Shown: positions 40,593 to 49,731, counted from the first letter of the stretch. The stretch: DNA of 64,000 nucleotides from Nocardioides szechwanensis (GCF_900103935.1 NZ_FNIC01000001.1:38197-102196), one strand, 5' to 3'. A program made the numbers and translations. Notes: generated by a model not told the origin, from the letters alone.

Positions 40593-40615
40593 GCTCGTCC
40601 TTCGGGTTCGGTCCC

Positions 40616-40639
40616 TGAACACCAGGTGAACGGTGTTCA
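40616..40639. promoter_or_regulatory. BioQ-type operator upstream of bioY
   Basis: TGAACGGTGTTCA at 40627-40639 fits the TGAAC-N3-GTTCA motif seen twice before bioB. A preceding TGAACACC (40616-40623) also pairs with GGTGTTCA, giving a longer palindrome. This is the likely BioQ repressor site for biotin uptake. Confidence 0.8.
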
Positions 40640-40664
40640 GGTTAGGTGTCGGCGGAGGACGCGG

Positions 40665-41351
40665 TCAAAAGCCGAGGAGCCAGCTCGCAGCCTGAGCGCA
40701 GAAGTCCGCCCGGGCGAGGGCGCCCGCCCCGGCCGGCACCACCCCGATGAGCGGTACGCCGGTCACGCGCGGCAGGTCGTCGAGGTTGCAGGTCTCGGCC
40801 AGGTCGGGCTCGGTCGGCCACGAGCCGATCACCAGGCCGGCCGGCTCCAGGCCCCGGGCGCGCAGCGCGTCGACGGTGAGCTCGGTGTGGTTGAGGGTGC
40901 CCAGACCGGCGGCCGTGACGACGACGACCTCCACCGGCAGGGTCTCGGCCAGCTCGACGGCGAGGTCGAGGAGCGTGCCGCCGGCGGCGTCGAGCCGGAC
41001 CAGCAGTCCGCCGGCACCCTCGACCACGACGGTGTCGTGGTGAGCGGCCAGGTCGCGGATGTGGTGGGCGTGGTCGGCCACCGGGGGGATCGACACCCCG
41101 GCCCGGCGGGCCGCCGTGTCGGGGGCGAGCGGCTCGTCGAGGGTGGTGAGCTCGTGCACCGCGCAGCCGGTGAGTGCGTGCACCACGGCCGCGTCGCCGG
41201 GGGAGCCGTCACCCGTGCCGGTCTGCACAGGTTTCACGACGACCACGCGGCCGTTGGTCGAGGCGGTCGCGGTGGCGGCGAGCGCCGCGGTGACGACAGT
41301 CTTGCCGACGCCGGTCGAGGTGCCGGTGACGACCACGACCCGTGCGGTCAC
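40665..41351 (-). CDS. bioD: Dethiobiotin synthetase
   Basis: 228 residues from GTG 41351, which overlaps the bioF stop (GTGA). BioD closes the ureido ring of dethiobiotin from DAPA, CO2 and ATP. The P-loop is GTSTGVGKT at residues ~10-18, followed by VKPVQTGTGDG, VEGAGGLLVRLDAAG and TAAGLGTLNHTELTVDALRARGL. It is the last gene of bioB-bioA-bioF-bioD. Confidence 0.95.
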   Translation of the reverse strand: MTARVVVVTGTSTGVGKTVVTAALAATATASTNGRVVVVKPVQTGTGDGSPGDAAVVHALTGCAVHELTTLDEPLAPDTAARRAGVSIPPVADHAHHIRDLAAHHDTVVVEGAGGLLVRLDAAGGTLLDLAVELAETLPVEVVVVTAAGLGTLNHTELTVDALRARGLEPAGLVIGSWPTEPDLAETCNLDDLPRVTGVPLIGVVPAGAGALARADFCAQAASWLLGF

Positions 41352-42481
41352 CCGTGCTCCTTGACGACCGCGACGAGCACCTCGGTGGCGCGCGCCCAGT
41401 CGTCGTCGGAGATGCCGGCGTTGACGGTGATCCGCAGCCGGGACACGCCGTCCGGCACCGACGGCGGCCGGAAGCAGCCCACTCGCAGCCCGTGCGCGAG
41501 GGCCTCGGCCTGGGCCGCGACGGCGACCTGGGGCGACGGCATCGGCACCGACAGCACGGCGCCGGCCGGCGGCTCGACGCCGAGGGCGGCAGCGAGGTCG
41601 AGCACCCGACGTCGTACCAGGTCGGGCAGCTCGGGGTGCTCGCGCAGGATCCCGAGAGCGGCCAGCGCCCCGCCGGCGGCAGCGGGTGCGAGGCCGGTGT
41701 CGAAGATGAACGGCCGGGCCCGGTTGACCAGGTGGTCGATGAGCTTGGGCGAGCCCAGCACCGCGCCGCCCTGGCTGCCGAGCGCCTTGGACAGGGTGGC
41801 GGTGACGACGACGTGCGGCACCCCGGCCAGGCCGTGCGCGTGCACCAGGCCGGCGCCGTGGACCCCGAGTCCATGGGCCTCGTCGACGACCAGCAGGGCG
41901 TCGTGCTCGGCCGCGACGGCCGCGAGGTCGGTCAGCGGCGCCTCGTCGCCGAGCACGGAGTAGACCGACTCGGCGAGCACGATCGCGCGTTTGTCGCTGC
42001 CCGCGAGCGCGGCGCTGACGGCGGTGACGTCGCTGTGGGGGACCACGACCAGCTCGGCCCGGGAGAGCCGGACGGCGTCGACCAGCGAGGCATGGATGTG
42101 GGCGTCGGAGACGACGAGCGTGTCGCGGTCGGCCAGCGCGCTGACGATCGCGAGGTTGGCGTGGTAGCCGGTCGAGAAGACCAGCGCGGCGGGCTGGCCG
42201 AGGTAGCCGGCGAGCTCGGACTCGAGCTGTTCGTGCAGCCGCAGCGACCCGGTGACCAGCCGTGAGGCGCCGGCCCCGGCGCCCCACATCAGGGCCGCGT
42301 CGGCGGCCGCCGCGGTGACGATCGGGTCGCGCGACAGCCCGAGGTAGTCGTTGCCCGCGAGGTCGACGGTGTCGTCGGCCGCCGGCCGGGGGCGCAGCGT
42401 ACGGCGGAGCCCGGCGGCGTCGCGGGTCGCGGCCTGGGCGGCCAGCCAGTCGGTCCATGTTGTTCGGTCAGGGTGCCTCAT
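41348..42481 (-). CDS. bioF: 8-Amino-7-oxononanoate synthase
   Basis: 377 residues from ATG 42481, overlapping the bioA stop (ATGA); the longer frame upstream is shadow. BioF condenses pimeloyl-thioester with L-alanine using PLP. Landmarks: [55 protein letters not shown] and the PLP-lysine motif [13 protein letters not shown]. It is intact and in the usual order between bioA and bioD. Confidence 0.95.
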   Translation of the reverse strand: MRHPDRTTWTDWLAAQAATRDAAGLRRTLRPRPAADDTVDLAGNDYLGLSRDPIVTAAAADAALMWGAGAGASRLVTGSLRLHEQLESELAGYLGQPAALVFSTGYHANLAIVSALADRDTLVVSDAHIHASLVDAVRLSRAELVVVPHSDVTAVSAALAGSDKRAIVLAESVYSVLGDEAPLTDLAAVAAEHDALLVVDEAHGLGVHGAGLVHAHGLAGVPHVVVTATLSKALGSQGGAVLGSPKLIDHLVNRARPFIFDTGLAPAAAGGALAALGILREHPELPDLVRRRVLDLAAALGVEPPAGAVLSVPMPSPQVAVAAQAEALAHGLRVGCFRPPSVPDGVSRLRITVNAGISDDDWARATEVLVAVVKEHG

Positions 42482-43758
42482 GCGACCTCCGCCGCTCGGG
42501 TGACGGCCGCGCAGATGAGCGCGAGGTCGTCGTCGTCGGTGATGTAGGGCGGCATCGTGTAGATCAGGTCGCGGAACGGCCGCAGCCACACGCCCAGCTC
42601 CGCGGCGGCGTCGGCCGCCTTCACGACGTCGACGGGGTGGTCGAGCTGGACGACCCCGACGGCGCCGAGGGTGCGGACGTCGACCACGGCCGGGTTGTCA
42701 CGCGCACCGGCGAGGCCGTGCTCGAGGCCGCGGTTGATCCGGGCGAGGTTGCCGGCCCAGTCCCCGCTGGTGAGCAGGTCGAGGTTGGCCAGGGCGACAG
42801 CGCAGGCCAGCGGGTTGCCCATGTAGGTGGGGCCGTGCATGAGCACCCCGGACTCCGACGCGGAGATGCCGGCGCCGACGGCGGCGGTGGTGAGGACGGC
42901 CGCGAGCGTCAGGTAGCCGCCGGTGAGGGCCTTGCCGACACACATGATGTCGGGGGAGACGCCGGCCGCGTCGGCGGCCCACATCGTCCCGGTGCGGCCG
43001 AAGCCGGTCGCGATCTCGTCGAAGACCAGCACCAGGCCGTGGCGGTCGGCGACCGCGCGCATCACCCGCAGGCACTCGGCCGGGTAGGGGTGCATCCCGC
43101 CGGCGCCCTGGAGCAGCGGCTCGACGATGATCCCGGCGACCTCGCCGGCGTACTCGTCCGCGAGGGCCTCGAACGCCTCCGCCCACCCAGGTACGCCGTC
43201 AGCGGTCGCCGGCGGGCGCGGGGCGAAGACGTGCTGCGGCAGGACCGCGGCGAACATCGAGTGCATGCCGCCGACCGGGTCGCACACGCTCATGCAGCCG
43301 AAGGTGTCGCCGTGGTAGCCGCCCTCGATCGTCAGCATCCGGGTGCGCTCGGGGCGACCCAGGCCGCGCTGGTGCTGGATCGCCATCTTCAGCGCGACCT
43401 CGACCGAGACCGAGCCGGAGTCGGCGAGGAACACCTTCTCGAGACCGGCGGGGGCGAGCTCGACCAGGCGCTCGGCCAGCCGGACGGCGGGCGCGTGGGT
43501 CAGCCCGCCGAACATCACGTGCGCGAAGTCGCCGGCCTGGCGGGCCAGCGCCTCGTTGAGCACCGGGTGGTTGTAGCCGTGGATCGCCGCCCACCACGAC
43601 GACATCCCGTCGACCAGCTCGCTGCCGTCGGCCAGGGTCAGCCGCACGCCGGACGCGCCGGTGACCAGGCGCACTGGCGTCGGGTCGGTCATCGACGTGT
43701 AGGGGTGCCACAGGTGCCCGCGGTCGTAGGCGAGCAGCTCCTCGGTCGTGGCGGCCAT
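42478..43758 (-). CDS. bioA: Adenosylmethionine-8-amino-7-oxononanoate aminotransferase
   Basis: 426 residues from ATG 43758. BioA transaminates KAPA to DAPA with S-adenosylmethionine as amino donor. Class III PLP aminotransferase features: [15 protein letters not shown], which is typical of BioA, then [38 protein letters not shown] and the PLP Lys in [15 protein letters not shown]. Its start lies 12 bases after bioB. Confidence 0.95.
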   Translation of the reverse strand: MAATTEELLAYDRGHLWHPYTSMTDPTPVRLVTGASGVRLTLADGSELVDGMSSWWAAIHGYNHPVLNEALARQAGDFAHVMFGGLTHAPAVRLAERLVELAPAGLEKVFLADSGSVSVEVALKMAIQHQRGLGRPERTRMLTIEGGYHGDTFGCMSVCDPVGGMHSMFAAVLPQHVFAPRPPATADGVPGWAEAFEALADEYAGEVAGIIVEPLLQGAGGMHPYPAECLRVMRAVADRHGLVLVFDEIATGFGRTGTMWAADAAGVSPDIMCVGKALTGGYLTLAAVLTTAAVGAGISASESGVLMHGPTYMGNPLACAVALANLDLLTSGDWAGNLARINRGLEHGLAGARDNPAVVDVRTLGAVGVVQLDHPVDVVKAADAAAELGVWLRPFRDLIYTMPPYITDDDDLALICAAVTRAAEVA

Positions 43759-43770
43759 GGGTGCGGAGCC

Positions 43771-44841
43771 TCAGGCGTTGGGGAGCGCGGCGGTGCCGGC
43801 TCCGCGCCGACGAGCGGTGGGGGTGTGCTGGCTGTTGGCGCCGTCGGGGCCGGGCTCGGTCTCCGCGCCGAGCACCACGAAGCCGTTGTCGCGGATCATC
43901 TCGAGGTCGGCCTCGGCCGCCTGCCCCTCGGAGGTGAGGTAGTCGCCGAGGAAGATCGAGTTGGCCACGTTGAGCGCCAGCGCCTGGAGCGAGCGCAGGT
44001 GCATCTCGCGACCGCCGGCGATCCGGATCTCCTTGTCCGGGCACACGAAGCGCGCCATCGCGAGGATCTTCAGACAGCGGGTGGGGGAGAGCTCCCACGT
44101 GTTCTCGTACGGCGTGCCGTCGAACGGCATCAGGAAGTTGACTGGGATCGAGTCGGACTCGAGCGCCTTCAGCGCGAAGAGCGCCTCGACGAGCTGCTCG
44201 TCGGTCTCGCCGAGCCCGGCGATGAGCCCGCTGCACGGCGACAGGCCGGCGGCCTTGACCTTGGTGACGGTGTCGACCCGGTCGGCGTACGTGTGGGTCT
44301 GCACGATCGTGTCGTGGTGGGACTCGGCGGTGTTGATGTTGTGGTTGTAGGCGTCGACGCCGGCGTCGCGCAGCCGCTCGGCCTGGCCGTCCTTGAGCAG
44401 GCCGAGACAGGCACAGATCTCGACCTGGGGGTTCTCGGCCTTGATCGCGCCGACCATGTCGGCGACCCGGTCGACGTCCTTGTTGGTCGGGCCGCGGCCG
44501 CTGGAGACCATGCACACCCGGGTGGCGCCGCCGCGCAGCCCGGCGGCGGCCTGGGCGAGCGCCTCGTCGGTGTCGAGCCACTTGTACTTCAAGATGTCGG
44601 CGGTCGAGCCGAGCGCCTGCGAGCAGTAGTTGCAGTTCTCGGGGCACAGGCCGGACTTGAGGTTGACCAGGTAGTTGACCTTGACCGTGTTGCCGAAGTG
44701 CCGGCGGCGCAGGCGACCGGCCGCGGCCACCACGTCGAGCAGCGCGTCGTCGGGGGCGCGCAGGACGGCGAGGGCGTCATCCGCGGTGGCGGGAGTGCCG
44801 TCGAGGATGCGGCTCGCGAGCTGGTCGAAGGTCGTGGTCAA
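43771..44841 (-). CDS. bioB: Biotin synthase
   Basis: 356 residues from TTG 44841, preceded by GAGGAG. BioB is a radical-SAM enzyme that inserts sulfur into dethiobiotin. The SAM-cluster cysteines are Cys66, Cys70 and Cys73 in [46 protein letters not shown] and [18 protein letters not shown] follow. The C-terminal ~40 residues are Ala/Arg/Thr-rich and not conserved. Two BioQ-type boxes lie just upstream. Confidence 0.96.
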   Translation of the reverse strand: MTTTFDQLASRILDGTPATADDALAVLRAPDDALLDVVAAAGRLRRRHFGNTVKVNYLVNLKSGLCPENCNYCSQALGSTADILKYKWLDTDEALAQAAAGLRGGATRVCMVSSGRGPTNKDVDRVADMVGAIKAENPQVEICACLGLLKDGQAERLRDAGVDAYNHNINTAESHHDTIVQTHTYADRVDTVTKVKAAGLSPCSGLIAGLGETDEQLVEALFALKALESDSIPVNFLMPFDGTPYENTWELSPTRCLKILAMARFVCPDKEIRIAGGREMHLRSLQALALNVANSIFLGDYLTSEGQAAEADLEMIRDNGFVVLGAETEPGPDGANSQHTPTARRRGAGTAALPNA

Positions 44842-44859
44842 GGCGCGCTCCTCGTGAGG

Positions 44860-44887
44860 TGAACAGCGTTCAGGTGAACGCCGTTCA
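44860..44887. promoter_or_regulatory. Tandem BioQ-type operators between bioB and bioQ
   Basis: TGAACAGCGTTCA (44860-44872) and TGAACGCCGTTCA (44875-44887) are two perfect 5-3-5 inverted repeats separated by two bases. They lie between divergent bioB and the TetR gene bioQ, so both directions would be repressed. Confidence 0.85.
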
Positions 44888-44950
44888 GGCTAGGGTGTGG
44901 TCGGGAACGCCGTCAAAGGTGTCCGCCATCTGTCAGGCCGGAGGAGCGAC

Positions 44951-45523
44951 ATGGGTCATCACCGCCACGACGTGGTCGAGCAGGCGCTGGTCGTGCTCGA
45001 CGCCTACGGGCTGGCCGACCTGACCATGCGCCGGCTCGGGTCCGAGCTCGGCGTCCAGCCCAGCGCGCTCTACCACCACTTCACCAACAAGCAGTCGCTG
45101 CTGGCAGCGGTGGCCGACGAGATCCTCGCCCGCGGGGCCCGCCCGCTTCCGGACGGCGCGTGGGACCGGCGCGCGGCCGCGGTCTGCGGGCAGCTGCGCG
45201 ACGCGATGCTCGCCTACCGCGACGGCGCCGACCTGGTCGCCACGGTCTACGCGTTCGGCCTCGGTGCCTCCGCGCCGTACGACGCCCTGGTCGACGCGCT
45301 CGCCTCAGCCGGCTTCTCCGCCGACCTGTCGCGTACGGCGGCCCGCACCCTGCTGCACTTCGTCTTCGGCCACGCCGCCGACGAGCAGACCCACCTCCAG
45401 GCGGGCAGTGCCGGCGCCATCACCGACGAGCCCCGCGACGCCTCCGACTTCGACCTCGGGCTCTCCCTGGTCCTCGACGGCATCCGGCTGCGTCAGCCTA
45501 CCGACCTCCACCAGCCCCTCTAG
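44951..45523 (+). CDS. bioQ: TetR-family biotin repressor BioQ
   Basis: 190 residues from ATG 44951 with GGAGGAG upstream; the longer in-frame start at 44897 would lie almost on the operators. The TetR DNA-binding domain is at the N-terminus: VVEQALVVLDAYGLADLTMRRLGSELGVQPSALYHHFTNKQSLLAAVADEIL. The C-terminal region fits the TetR_C_33-like ligand domain. It is divergent from bioB with two TGAAC-N3-GTTCA sites between. BioQ is the biotin regulator of actinobacteria that lack a BirA DNA-binding domain. Confidence 0.9.
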   Translation: MGHHRHDVVEQALVVLDAYGLADLTMRRLGSELGVQPSALYHHFTNKQSLLAAVADEILARGARPLPDGAWDRRAAAVCGQLRDAMLAYRDGADLVATVYAFGLGASAPYDALVDALASAGFSADLSRTAARTLLHFVFGHAADEQTHLQAGSAGAITDEPRDASDFDLGLSLVLDGIRLRQPTDLHQPL

Positions 45524-45537
45524 AAATCCGCCTCGCC

Positions 45538-45602
45538 GGGATAGTCCCTAACCTGAGAGCGAATAAGAGGGCTCTCATTCGCCCTGGTGTTGGGGACTAC
45601 CC
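45538..45602. terminator. Bidirectional terminator between bioQ and a small ORF
   Basis: GGGATAGTCCCTAAC (45538-45552) pairs imperfectly with GTTGGGGACTACCC (45589-45602), and an inner stem GAGAGC/GCTCTC lies at 45555-45576. It separates convergent genes and extends into the stop codon of the minus-strand ORF. Confidence 0.65.
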
Positions 45603-45767
45603 CGCCGCAAGCGCCTCACGGCGGAGCTCGGAGAGCTGCTCGCGGAGGTCGGGGTCGTTCATGACCAGCCAGACCAGGCCGCAGTCCTCGGGACCGTGGG
45701 CACCGGGGACGCACAGCGAGCAGGGTTCGCCCAGTCGGACCGGGCACTGGGGGATCGGTCTGTTCAT
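45597..45767 (-). CDS. Small Cys-rich conserved-type protein
   Basis: 56 residues from ATG 45767, preceded by AGGAGG at ideal spacing. It begins MNRPIPQCPVRLGEPCSLC and carries four Cys residues in ~22 positions (CPVRLGEPCSLCVPGAHGPEDCG), then GLVWLVMNDPDLREQLSEL. The Cys spacing suggests a metal-binding knuckle. Similar 55-65-residue proteins of this pattern occur in many actinobacteria, but I know of no assigned function. It is transcribed towards bioQ and lies just downstream of the damaged siderophore operon. Confidence 0.75.
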   Translation of the reverse strand: MNRPIPQCPVRLGEPCSLCVPGAHGPEDCGLVWLVMNDPDLREQLSELRREALAAG

Positions 45768-45823
45768 CTTTTCCTCCTGGCCCCACGATGCTCCGGAGAA
45801 ACGGGCATTCCCAGAGGCCAAGG

Positions 45824-46236
45824 TCACCGATGCGGCGTGATGGGGTTCACCAGCGTGCCGGCGTAGAGCAGGGACTCGGCCTGGTCGGTGAGGTCGACCA
45901 TCTGCAGGGTGTTGCGCAGCTGGAGCCGGTTGAGACAGCTGTGGTCGAACTCCTCCCGGAACAGGTCGTACGACGCCGCGGCCGGTGCCAGCACTCCGCG
46001 GGCCAGCCCGCGACGGTCCGCGAGAGCGACGCCTCGTCGAGCGCCCAGTGGTCGAGGGCGAGCCGCCGGGCGCGGAAGGAGTACGACGTGGAGCGGTCCG
46101 GCGTGGTGAGGACGTAGCCGTCGCCAGCCACGACCGGCGCCAGCAGCCGCTCGTGCGCGAACTCCGCGATCGCCTTGGCGACCAGGTGCCGTTGCGCGAC
46201 CGCGAGCGTCCCGGGGTTGAGGTGGTCGACGTTCAT
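45824..46236 (-). pseudogene. desD: desD-like NIS siderophore synthetase with large internal deletion
   Basis: An IucA/IucC-family DesD protein is normally about 590 residues. Here ATG 46236 opens a normal N-terminus (LVAKAIAEFAHERLLAPV, FRARRLALDHWALDEAS) for 77 residues. Near 46005 the frame changes and the sequence jumps to the normal C-terminus in another frame: SYDLFREEFDHSCLNRLQLR, then QMVDLTDQAESLLYAGTLVNP, stopping at 45824-45826. About 450 codons, including the whole ATP and substrate site, are absent. The gene overlaps desC by four bases as in intact operons. It cannot make a working synthetase, so desferrioxamine assembly should be lost. Confidence 0.9.
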
Positions 46237-46784
46237 GCGCCCTCCTCCGGCCGGACCAGGGGAGAGGCGAGGAAGGCCTCGCGGGTGCAGAACGACAGGG
46301 CCGCGGTCTTGGCCGGCAACGTGATCGCGCGCTCGACCTCGAAGCCCGCCTGGGCGTTGAGCACCTTGATCTTGTCGTTGCGCACGTCGGGGTCGACCAC
46401 GACGCGGCGTACGGCGGGGTCGGCGAAGCAGTGCTCCATCACCGCGCGGAAGACCCGCCGCGTGAAGCCCGGTACCGGCTGGTCGGTCGGCGCGACCAGC
46501 ACGTGCATCCCGAGGTCGCCCTCGCGCAGCTCTGGCGTGCCCGCGAGCAGCGAGTGCGCGGGGTCGTAGGTCTCGGCGAGGAACGCCGGCTCGCCGTCGA
46601 CGCGGCCCAGCCACGCGTGGTGGTGGGGGTTGTCGCGCATCTGGGTGTACTCCTGCGCGACCTCCTCGACGCTCGCCTCCGGCATCTCCCAGTAGACCGA
46701 GCCGGGGTGCGTGACCCAGGCGTGCAGCCGGCCCACGTGGGCCTCGACGTCCAGTGGCTCCAGCGTGATCCCAGTGCTGGTCAT
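46233..46784 (-). CDS. desC: Siderophore biosynthesis N-acyltransferase (DesC/IucB/RhbD-like)
   Basis: 183 residues, intact. GNAT fold of the acyl-CoA:hydroxydiamine acyltransferase group: HAWVTHPGSVYWEMPEAS near the N-terminus, HHHAWLGRVDGEPAFLAETYDP, then GDLGMHVLVAPTDQPVPGFTRRVF and VVVDPDVRNDKIKVLNAQAGF, which hold the conserved His and Asp of IucB-type enzymes. It would acylate N-hydroxycadaverine. ATGA overlaps on both sides place it between desB and the broken desD. Confidence 0.92.
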   Translation of the reverse strand: MTSTGITLEPLDVEAHVGRLHAWVTHPGSVYWEMPEASVEEVAQEYTQMRDNPHHHAWLGRVDGEPAFLAETYDPAHSLLAGTPELREGDLGMHVLVAPTDQPVPGFTRRVFRAVMEHCFADPAVRRVVVDPDVRNDKIKVLNAQAGFEVERAITLPAKTAALSFCTREAFLASPLVRPEEGA

Positions 46785-48070
46785 CGGGCCCTCCTCAGGT
46801 GGTCGGGCACGCCGAAGCTCTGCACGGCGATCCGCTTCTCGACCGGGTAGACCTCGCGCCCGGTCAGCGCGGCGACGATGACCGAGTTGCGGTAGGCGCC
46901 CATGCCGAGGTCGGGAGCGACGAAGCCGTGCGTGTGCTCCTCGGCGTTCTGCACGAAGATCTCCTGACCCCAGTGGTCAACGGCGTACGACGACGAGGCG
47001 ACGTAGCGTCCCTCAGCGTCCCACGCGATCCGGTCCCGCACGCCGTCGAGGAAGGCTGGGACCCGCGCCTCGTAGCCGGTCGCGAGCACGAGCCCCTGCG
47101 TGCGCAGGCCGAAGCTCTCGTCGGTCTCGGTGTGGTGCAGCTCCAGGTCGTACGCCGTGCCGTCCCACGCCGCGCCGGTCACCGCCGTGTTGGTGACGAG
47201 CGTCGTGCGCGGGCCGTCGCCGGTGACCCGCTGCTGGTAGTGGAGGTCGAAGATCGCGTCGACCAGGTCGCCGCTGATCCCCTTGTAGAGCGCGCGTTGC
47301 TCGCGCAGCAGCCGGGCGCGGGTGAGCTCGGGAAGGCCCTGGAAGTAGGCGGTGTACTCCGGGGACGTCATCTCCAGCGTGAGCTTGGTGTACTCCATCG
47401 GGAAGAACCGCGGGCTGCGCGTCAGCCAGGTCAGCGCGTAGCCGTGGTCGGGTGCCTCGGCGAGCAGGTCGAGGTAGATCTCGGCCGCGCTCTGGCCGCT
47501 GCCCACGATCGCGATCGAGTCCAGGTGCTGCAGTGCGGCCTTGTGCGAGAGGTAGTCGGCCGAGTGGGTCGCGGGCCCGCCCGCGTCGTGGACGCACTCG
47601 AGCACCCGCGGCTGCGTGCCGGTGCCGAGCACGAGCCGCCGGCCGACGTACTCCTCCCCGGTGCCGGTGGTGACGACGTAGGCGGCCGCGCGGCAGTCGT
47701 CGACGTGCTCGACCGAGACCACGGCCTGGCCGAAGCGCACGCTGCTCAGCCGCTCGGCGGCCCAGCGGCAGTAGTCGTCGTACTCACGGCGCAGCGGGTA
47801 GAAGGACTCGCGGATGTAGAAGGGGTAGAGGTTGCCGGTCTCCTTGAGGTAGCTCAAGAACGACCAGCGCGACGTGGGGTCGGCCATCGTGACCAGGTCG
47901 GCCAGGAACGGCACCTGGAGCGTCGCGTCGTCGAGCATCATCCCGGGGTGCCAGGCGAGCTCGTCGCGGGCCTCGAGGAACACCGCGTCGAGGTCGAGAG
48001 GGTCGGTGAGGCTGGCCAGCCCGAGGTTGAACGGGCCGACGCCGATGCCGATCACGTCGTACGTCGTCAC
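46781..48070 (-). CDS. desB: Diamine/lysine N6-monooxygenase for siderophore synthesis (DesB-like)
   Basis: 429 residues from GTG 48070, overlapping the desA remnant's stop (GTGA). A flavin-dependent N-hydroxylating monooxygenase: FAD motif GIGVGPFNLGLASL at the N-terminus, LDDATLQVPFLADLVTMADPTSRWSFLSYL, the NADPH motif VGSGQSAAEIYLDLL, and the C-terminal FVQNAEEHTHGF and GMGAYRNSVI. It would hydroxylate cadaverine (or lysine). The gene looks complete, despite the deletions in the first and last genes of the operon. Confidence 0.94.
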   Translation of the reverse strand: MTTYDVIGIGVGPFNLGLASLTDPLDLDAVFLEARDELAWHPGMMLDDATLQVPFLADLVTMADPTSRWSFLSYLKETGNLYPFYIRESFYPLRREYDDYCRWAAERLSSVRFGQAVVSVEHVDDCRAAAYVVTTGTGEEYVGRRLVLGTGTQPRVLECVHDAGGPATHSADYLSHKAALQHLDSIAIVGSGQSAAEIYLDLLAEAPDHGYALTWLTRSPRFFPMEYTKLTLEMTSPEYTAYFQGLPELTRARLLREQRALYKGISGDLVDAIFDLHYQQRVTGDGPRTTLVTNTAVTGAAWDGTAYDLELHHTETDESFGLRTQGLVLATGYEARVPAFLDGVRDRIAWDAEGRYVASSSYAVDHWGQEIFVQNAEEHTHGFVAPDLGMGAYRNSVIVAALTGREVYPVEKRIAVQSFGVPDHLRRAR

Positions 48071-49423
48071 GCGACCGCCTCCTCGAGTGCGAGCTGGTTC
48101 CCGAAGGACACGATCCGAGCGCAGATCCCCAGCACCTGCTCGGTCGTGGCCATCGGGTTGAGCAGCGTGAGCTTGAGCCAGCACCGCCCGGAGACCTTGG
48201 TGGCGGCCACCATCGCGGTGCCGCTCTCGTAGAGCGCGGTGCGGATCAGCGGCGTGAGCCGGTCGGCCTCGTCCTCCGAGACGCCGTCGGGTCGGTAGCG
48301 GAACACCACGGTGGACAGCTGCGGCGTGGCCGCGACCTCGATCGCCGGGTCGGCGTCGAGCCGCAGGGCGACGTCATGGGCCAGGTCGACCACGGTGTCG
48401 ACGTAGCCGCCGATCTGGTCCGGCCCCATGATCCGCAGCGTCAGCCACAGCTTGAGCGCGTCGAAACGGCGGGTGGTCTGCAGGCTCTTGTCGACCTGGT
48501 TGGGGTGGCCGGTGCCGTCGGGGTCCTTGGGGTTGAGGTAGTCGGCGTGCCAGGTGACGTGGCCGAGGTGGGCGCCGTCGCGCACGAGCAGGCCCGCCGC
48601 CGTACGCCGCGTCGACGTGGAACCACGCGCCGTACAGCTCGCCCAGGGCGGCGACCGTGCGCAGCGGGTCGATCGCCCCGAAGTCGGTGGTGCCCGCGGT
48701 GGCCACCACAGCCATCGGGACCAGCCCGGCCGCGACGCAGTCGGCGAGCGCCTTGCCGAGCGCGCCGGCGTCCATCCGCCGGTCGCCGTCGACGGGCACG
48801 GTCACCACGGCGTCGTCGCCGAGGCCGAGCACGCGGGCCGCTTTCTGGACGCTGAAGTGCCCGTCGACCGACGCGAAGATCCGCAGCAGTGTCGGGTCGT
48901 CGGTGGCCGTCAGCAGGGCGCGGTCCCGCGCGAGCAGCAGCCCCTGGAGGTTGGACTGGGTGCCGCCGCTGGTGAAGATCCCGTCGGCGCCCGGCCCGAA
49001 GCCGATCCGGCCGCAGGTCCAGTCCACGAGGTGCCGCTCGACGAACGTGCCGCCGACGGACTGGTCGAAGGTGTCCAGGCTGGAGTTGACCGCCGACACG
49101 AACACCTCCGCCAGCAGCGCCGGGATCACGACCGGGCAGTTGAGGTGGGCCGCGTACGACGGGTCGTGGAACCACACCGCGTCGTCGAGGTAGAGCCGGC
49201 TCATCTCGGCCAGTGCCAGCTCGGGGTCGTGCAGCGGCTGATCCAGGTCGACGGCGGTGATCGGTGGCGCGGCCTGCTGTGGCGCGGTGCCCGTCGCGGG
49301 ACCGGTCAGCCGGCGCATGATGCCGGCCAGGTGGTCCACCCCCAGCGTCATGGTCGCGACGTAGTCGTCGACGTGGCGGGGGTGGAACAGGTGGGAGAGC
49401 GGGTGCGGGGCGGGAGCAGCCAC
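48067..49423 (-). pseudogene. desA: desA-like PLP decarboxylase with internal deletion and frameshift
   Basis: The N-terminal frame runs from GTG 49423 to about 48590: HLFHPRHVDDYV, CPVVIPALLAEVFVSAVNSSLDTFDQS, FTSGGTQSNLQGLLLARD and WFHVDAAYGGG. The rest continues in a second frame as LLVRDGAHLGHVTWHADYLNP and NQVDKSLQTTRRFDALKLW to the stop at 48067. In intact group II decarboxylases ~35-40 residues lie between these, including DYHKSFF with the PLP lysine; here AYGGG joins directly to LLVRDG. The deletion removes the catalytic lysine and shifts frame. The intact enzyme would decarboxylate lysine to cadaverine. An iron box lies 21 bases upstream. Confidence 0.9.
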
Positions 49424-49443
49424 CGGACATCCTTCCGAGAGAT

Positions 49444-49462
49444 TTAGGTAAGGCTCACCTTA
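49444..49462. promoter_or_regulatory. DtxR/IdeR iron box upstream of the des operon
   Basis: TTAGGTAAGGCTCACCTTA matches the DtxR/IdeR consensus TTAGGTTAGGCTAACCTAA at 16 of 19 positions, 21 bases before the desA start. Iron control is therefore preserved although two genes of the operon are broken. Confidence 0.85.
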
Positions 49463-49564
49463 GTAACACTCGAAGGTCGCTCCGCAAGGCCGCGTCCACC
49501 CTTGGGACATTCGTCACAGGTGCCGTCGCCGGCGCCATGTGGCTGCTGATGAGCGGTGGGCTTT

Positions 49565-49592
49565 GGGCGGTTGCGGGTCGGTCGAACCGCCC
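49565..49592 (+). terminator. Hairpin in the des / DUF222 intergenic gap
   Basis: GGGCGGTT (49565-49572) and AACCGCCC (49585-49592) form a perfect 8-base stem with a 12-base loop, followed by TCTTCTC. The rest of the 308-base gap (49424-49731) holds the iron box and AT-richer sequence near 49650, probably the DUF222 gene promoter. I see no gene in it. Confidence 0.4.
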
Positions 49593-49731
49593 TCTTCTCG
49601 GGAGCTGTCGGCCCGCGCTCTAGCAAACCGGGTCTCGCCGTCAAGGTAAAAAGTTAGAAAGTTCCGAAAGTCCTTGTGGACAGAGGGTTCTGAGGCCTCT
49701 GACCGTCGGTGGGCAGTGCTGGAGTAGGTCC

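Noticed and set aside
41342..44862. Very long plus-strand open frames opposite the bio operon
   Set aside because: Composition is that of antisense shadow; all four bio genes on the other strand are intact and recognisable.
49444..49644. Possible 66-residue minus-strand ORF in the gap before the DUF222 gene
   Set aside because: Its end overlaps the iron box, it has no ribosome-binding site and the product is low-complexity Arg/Pro-rich.
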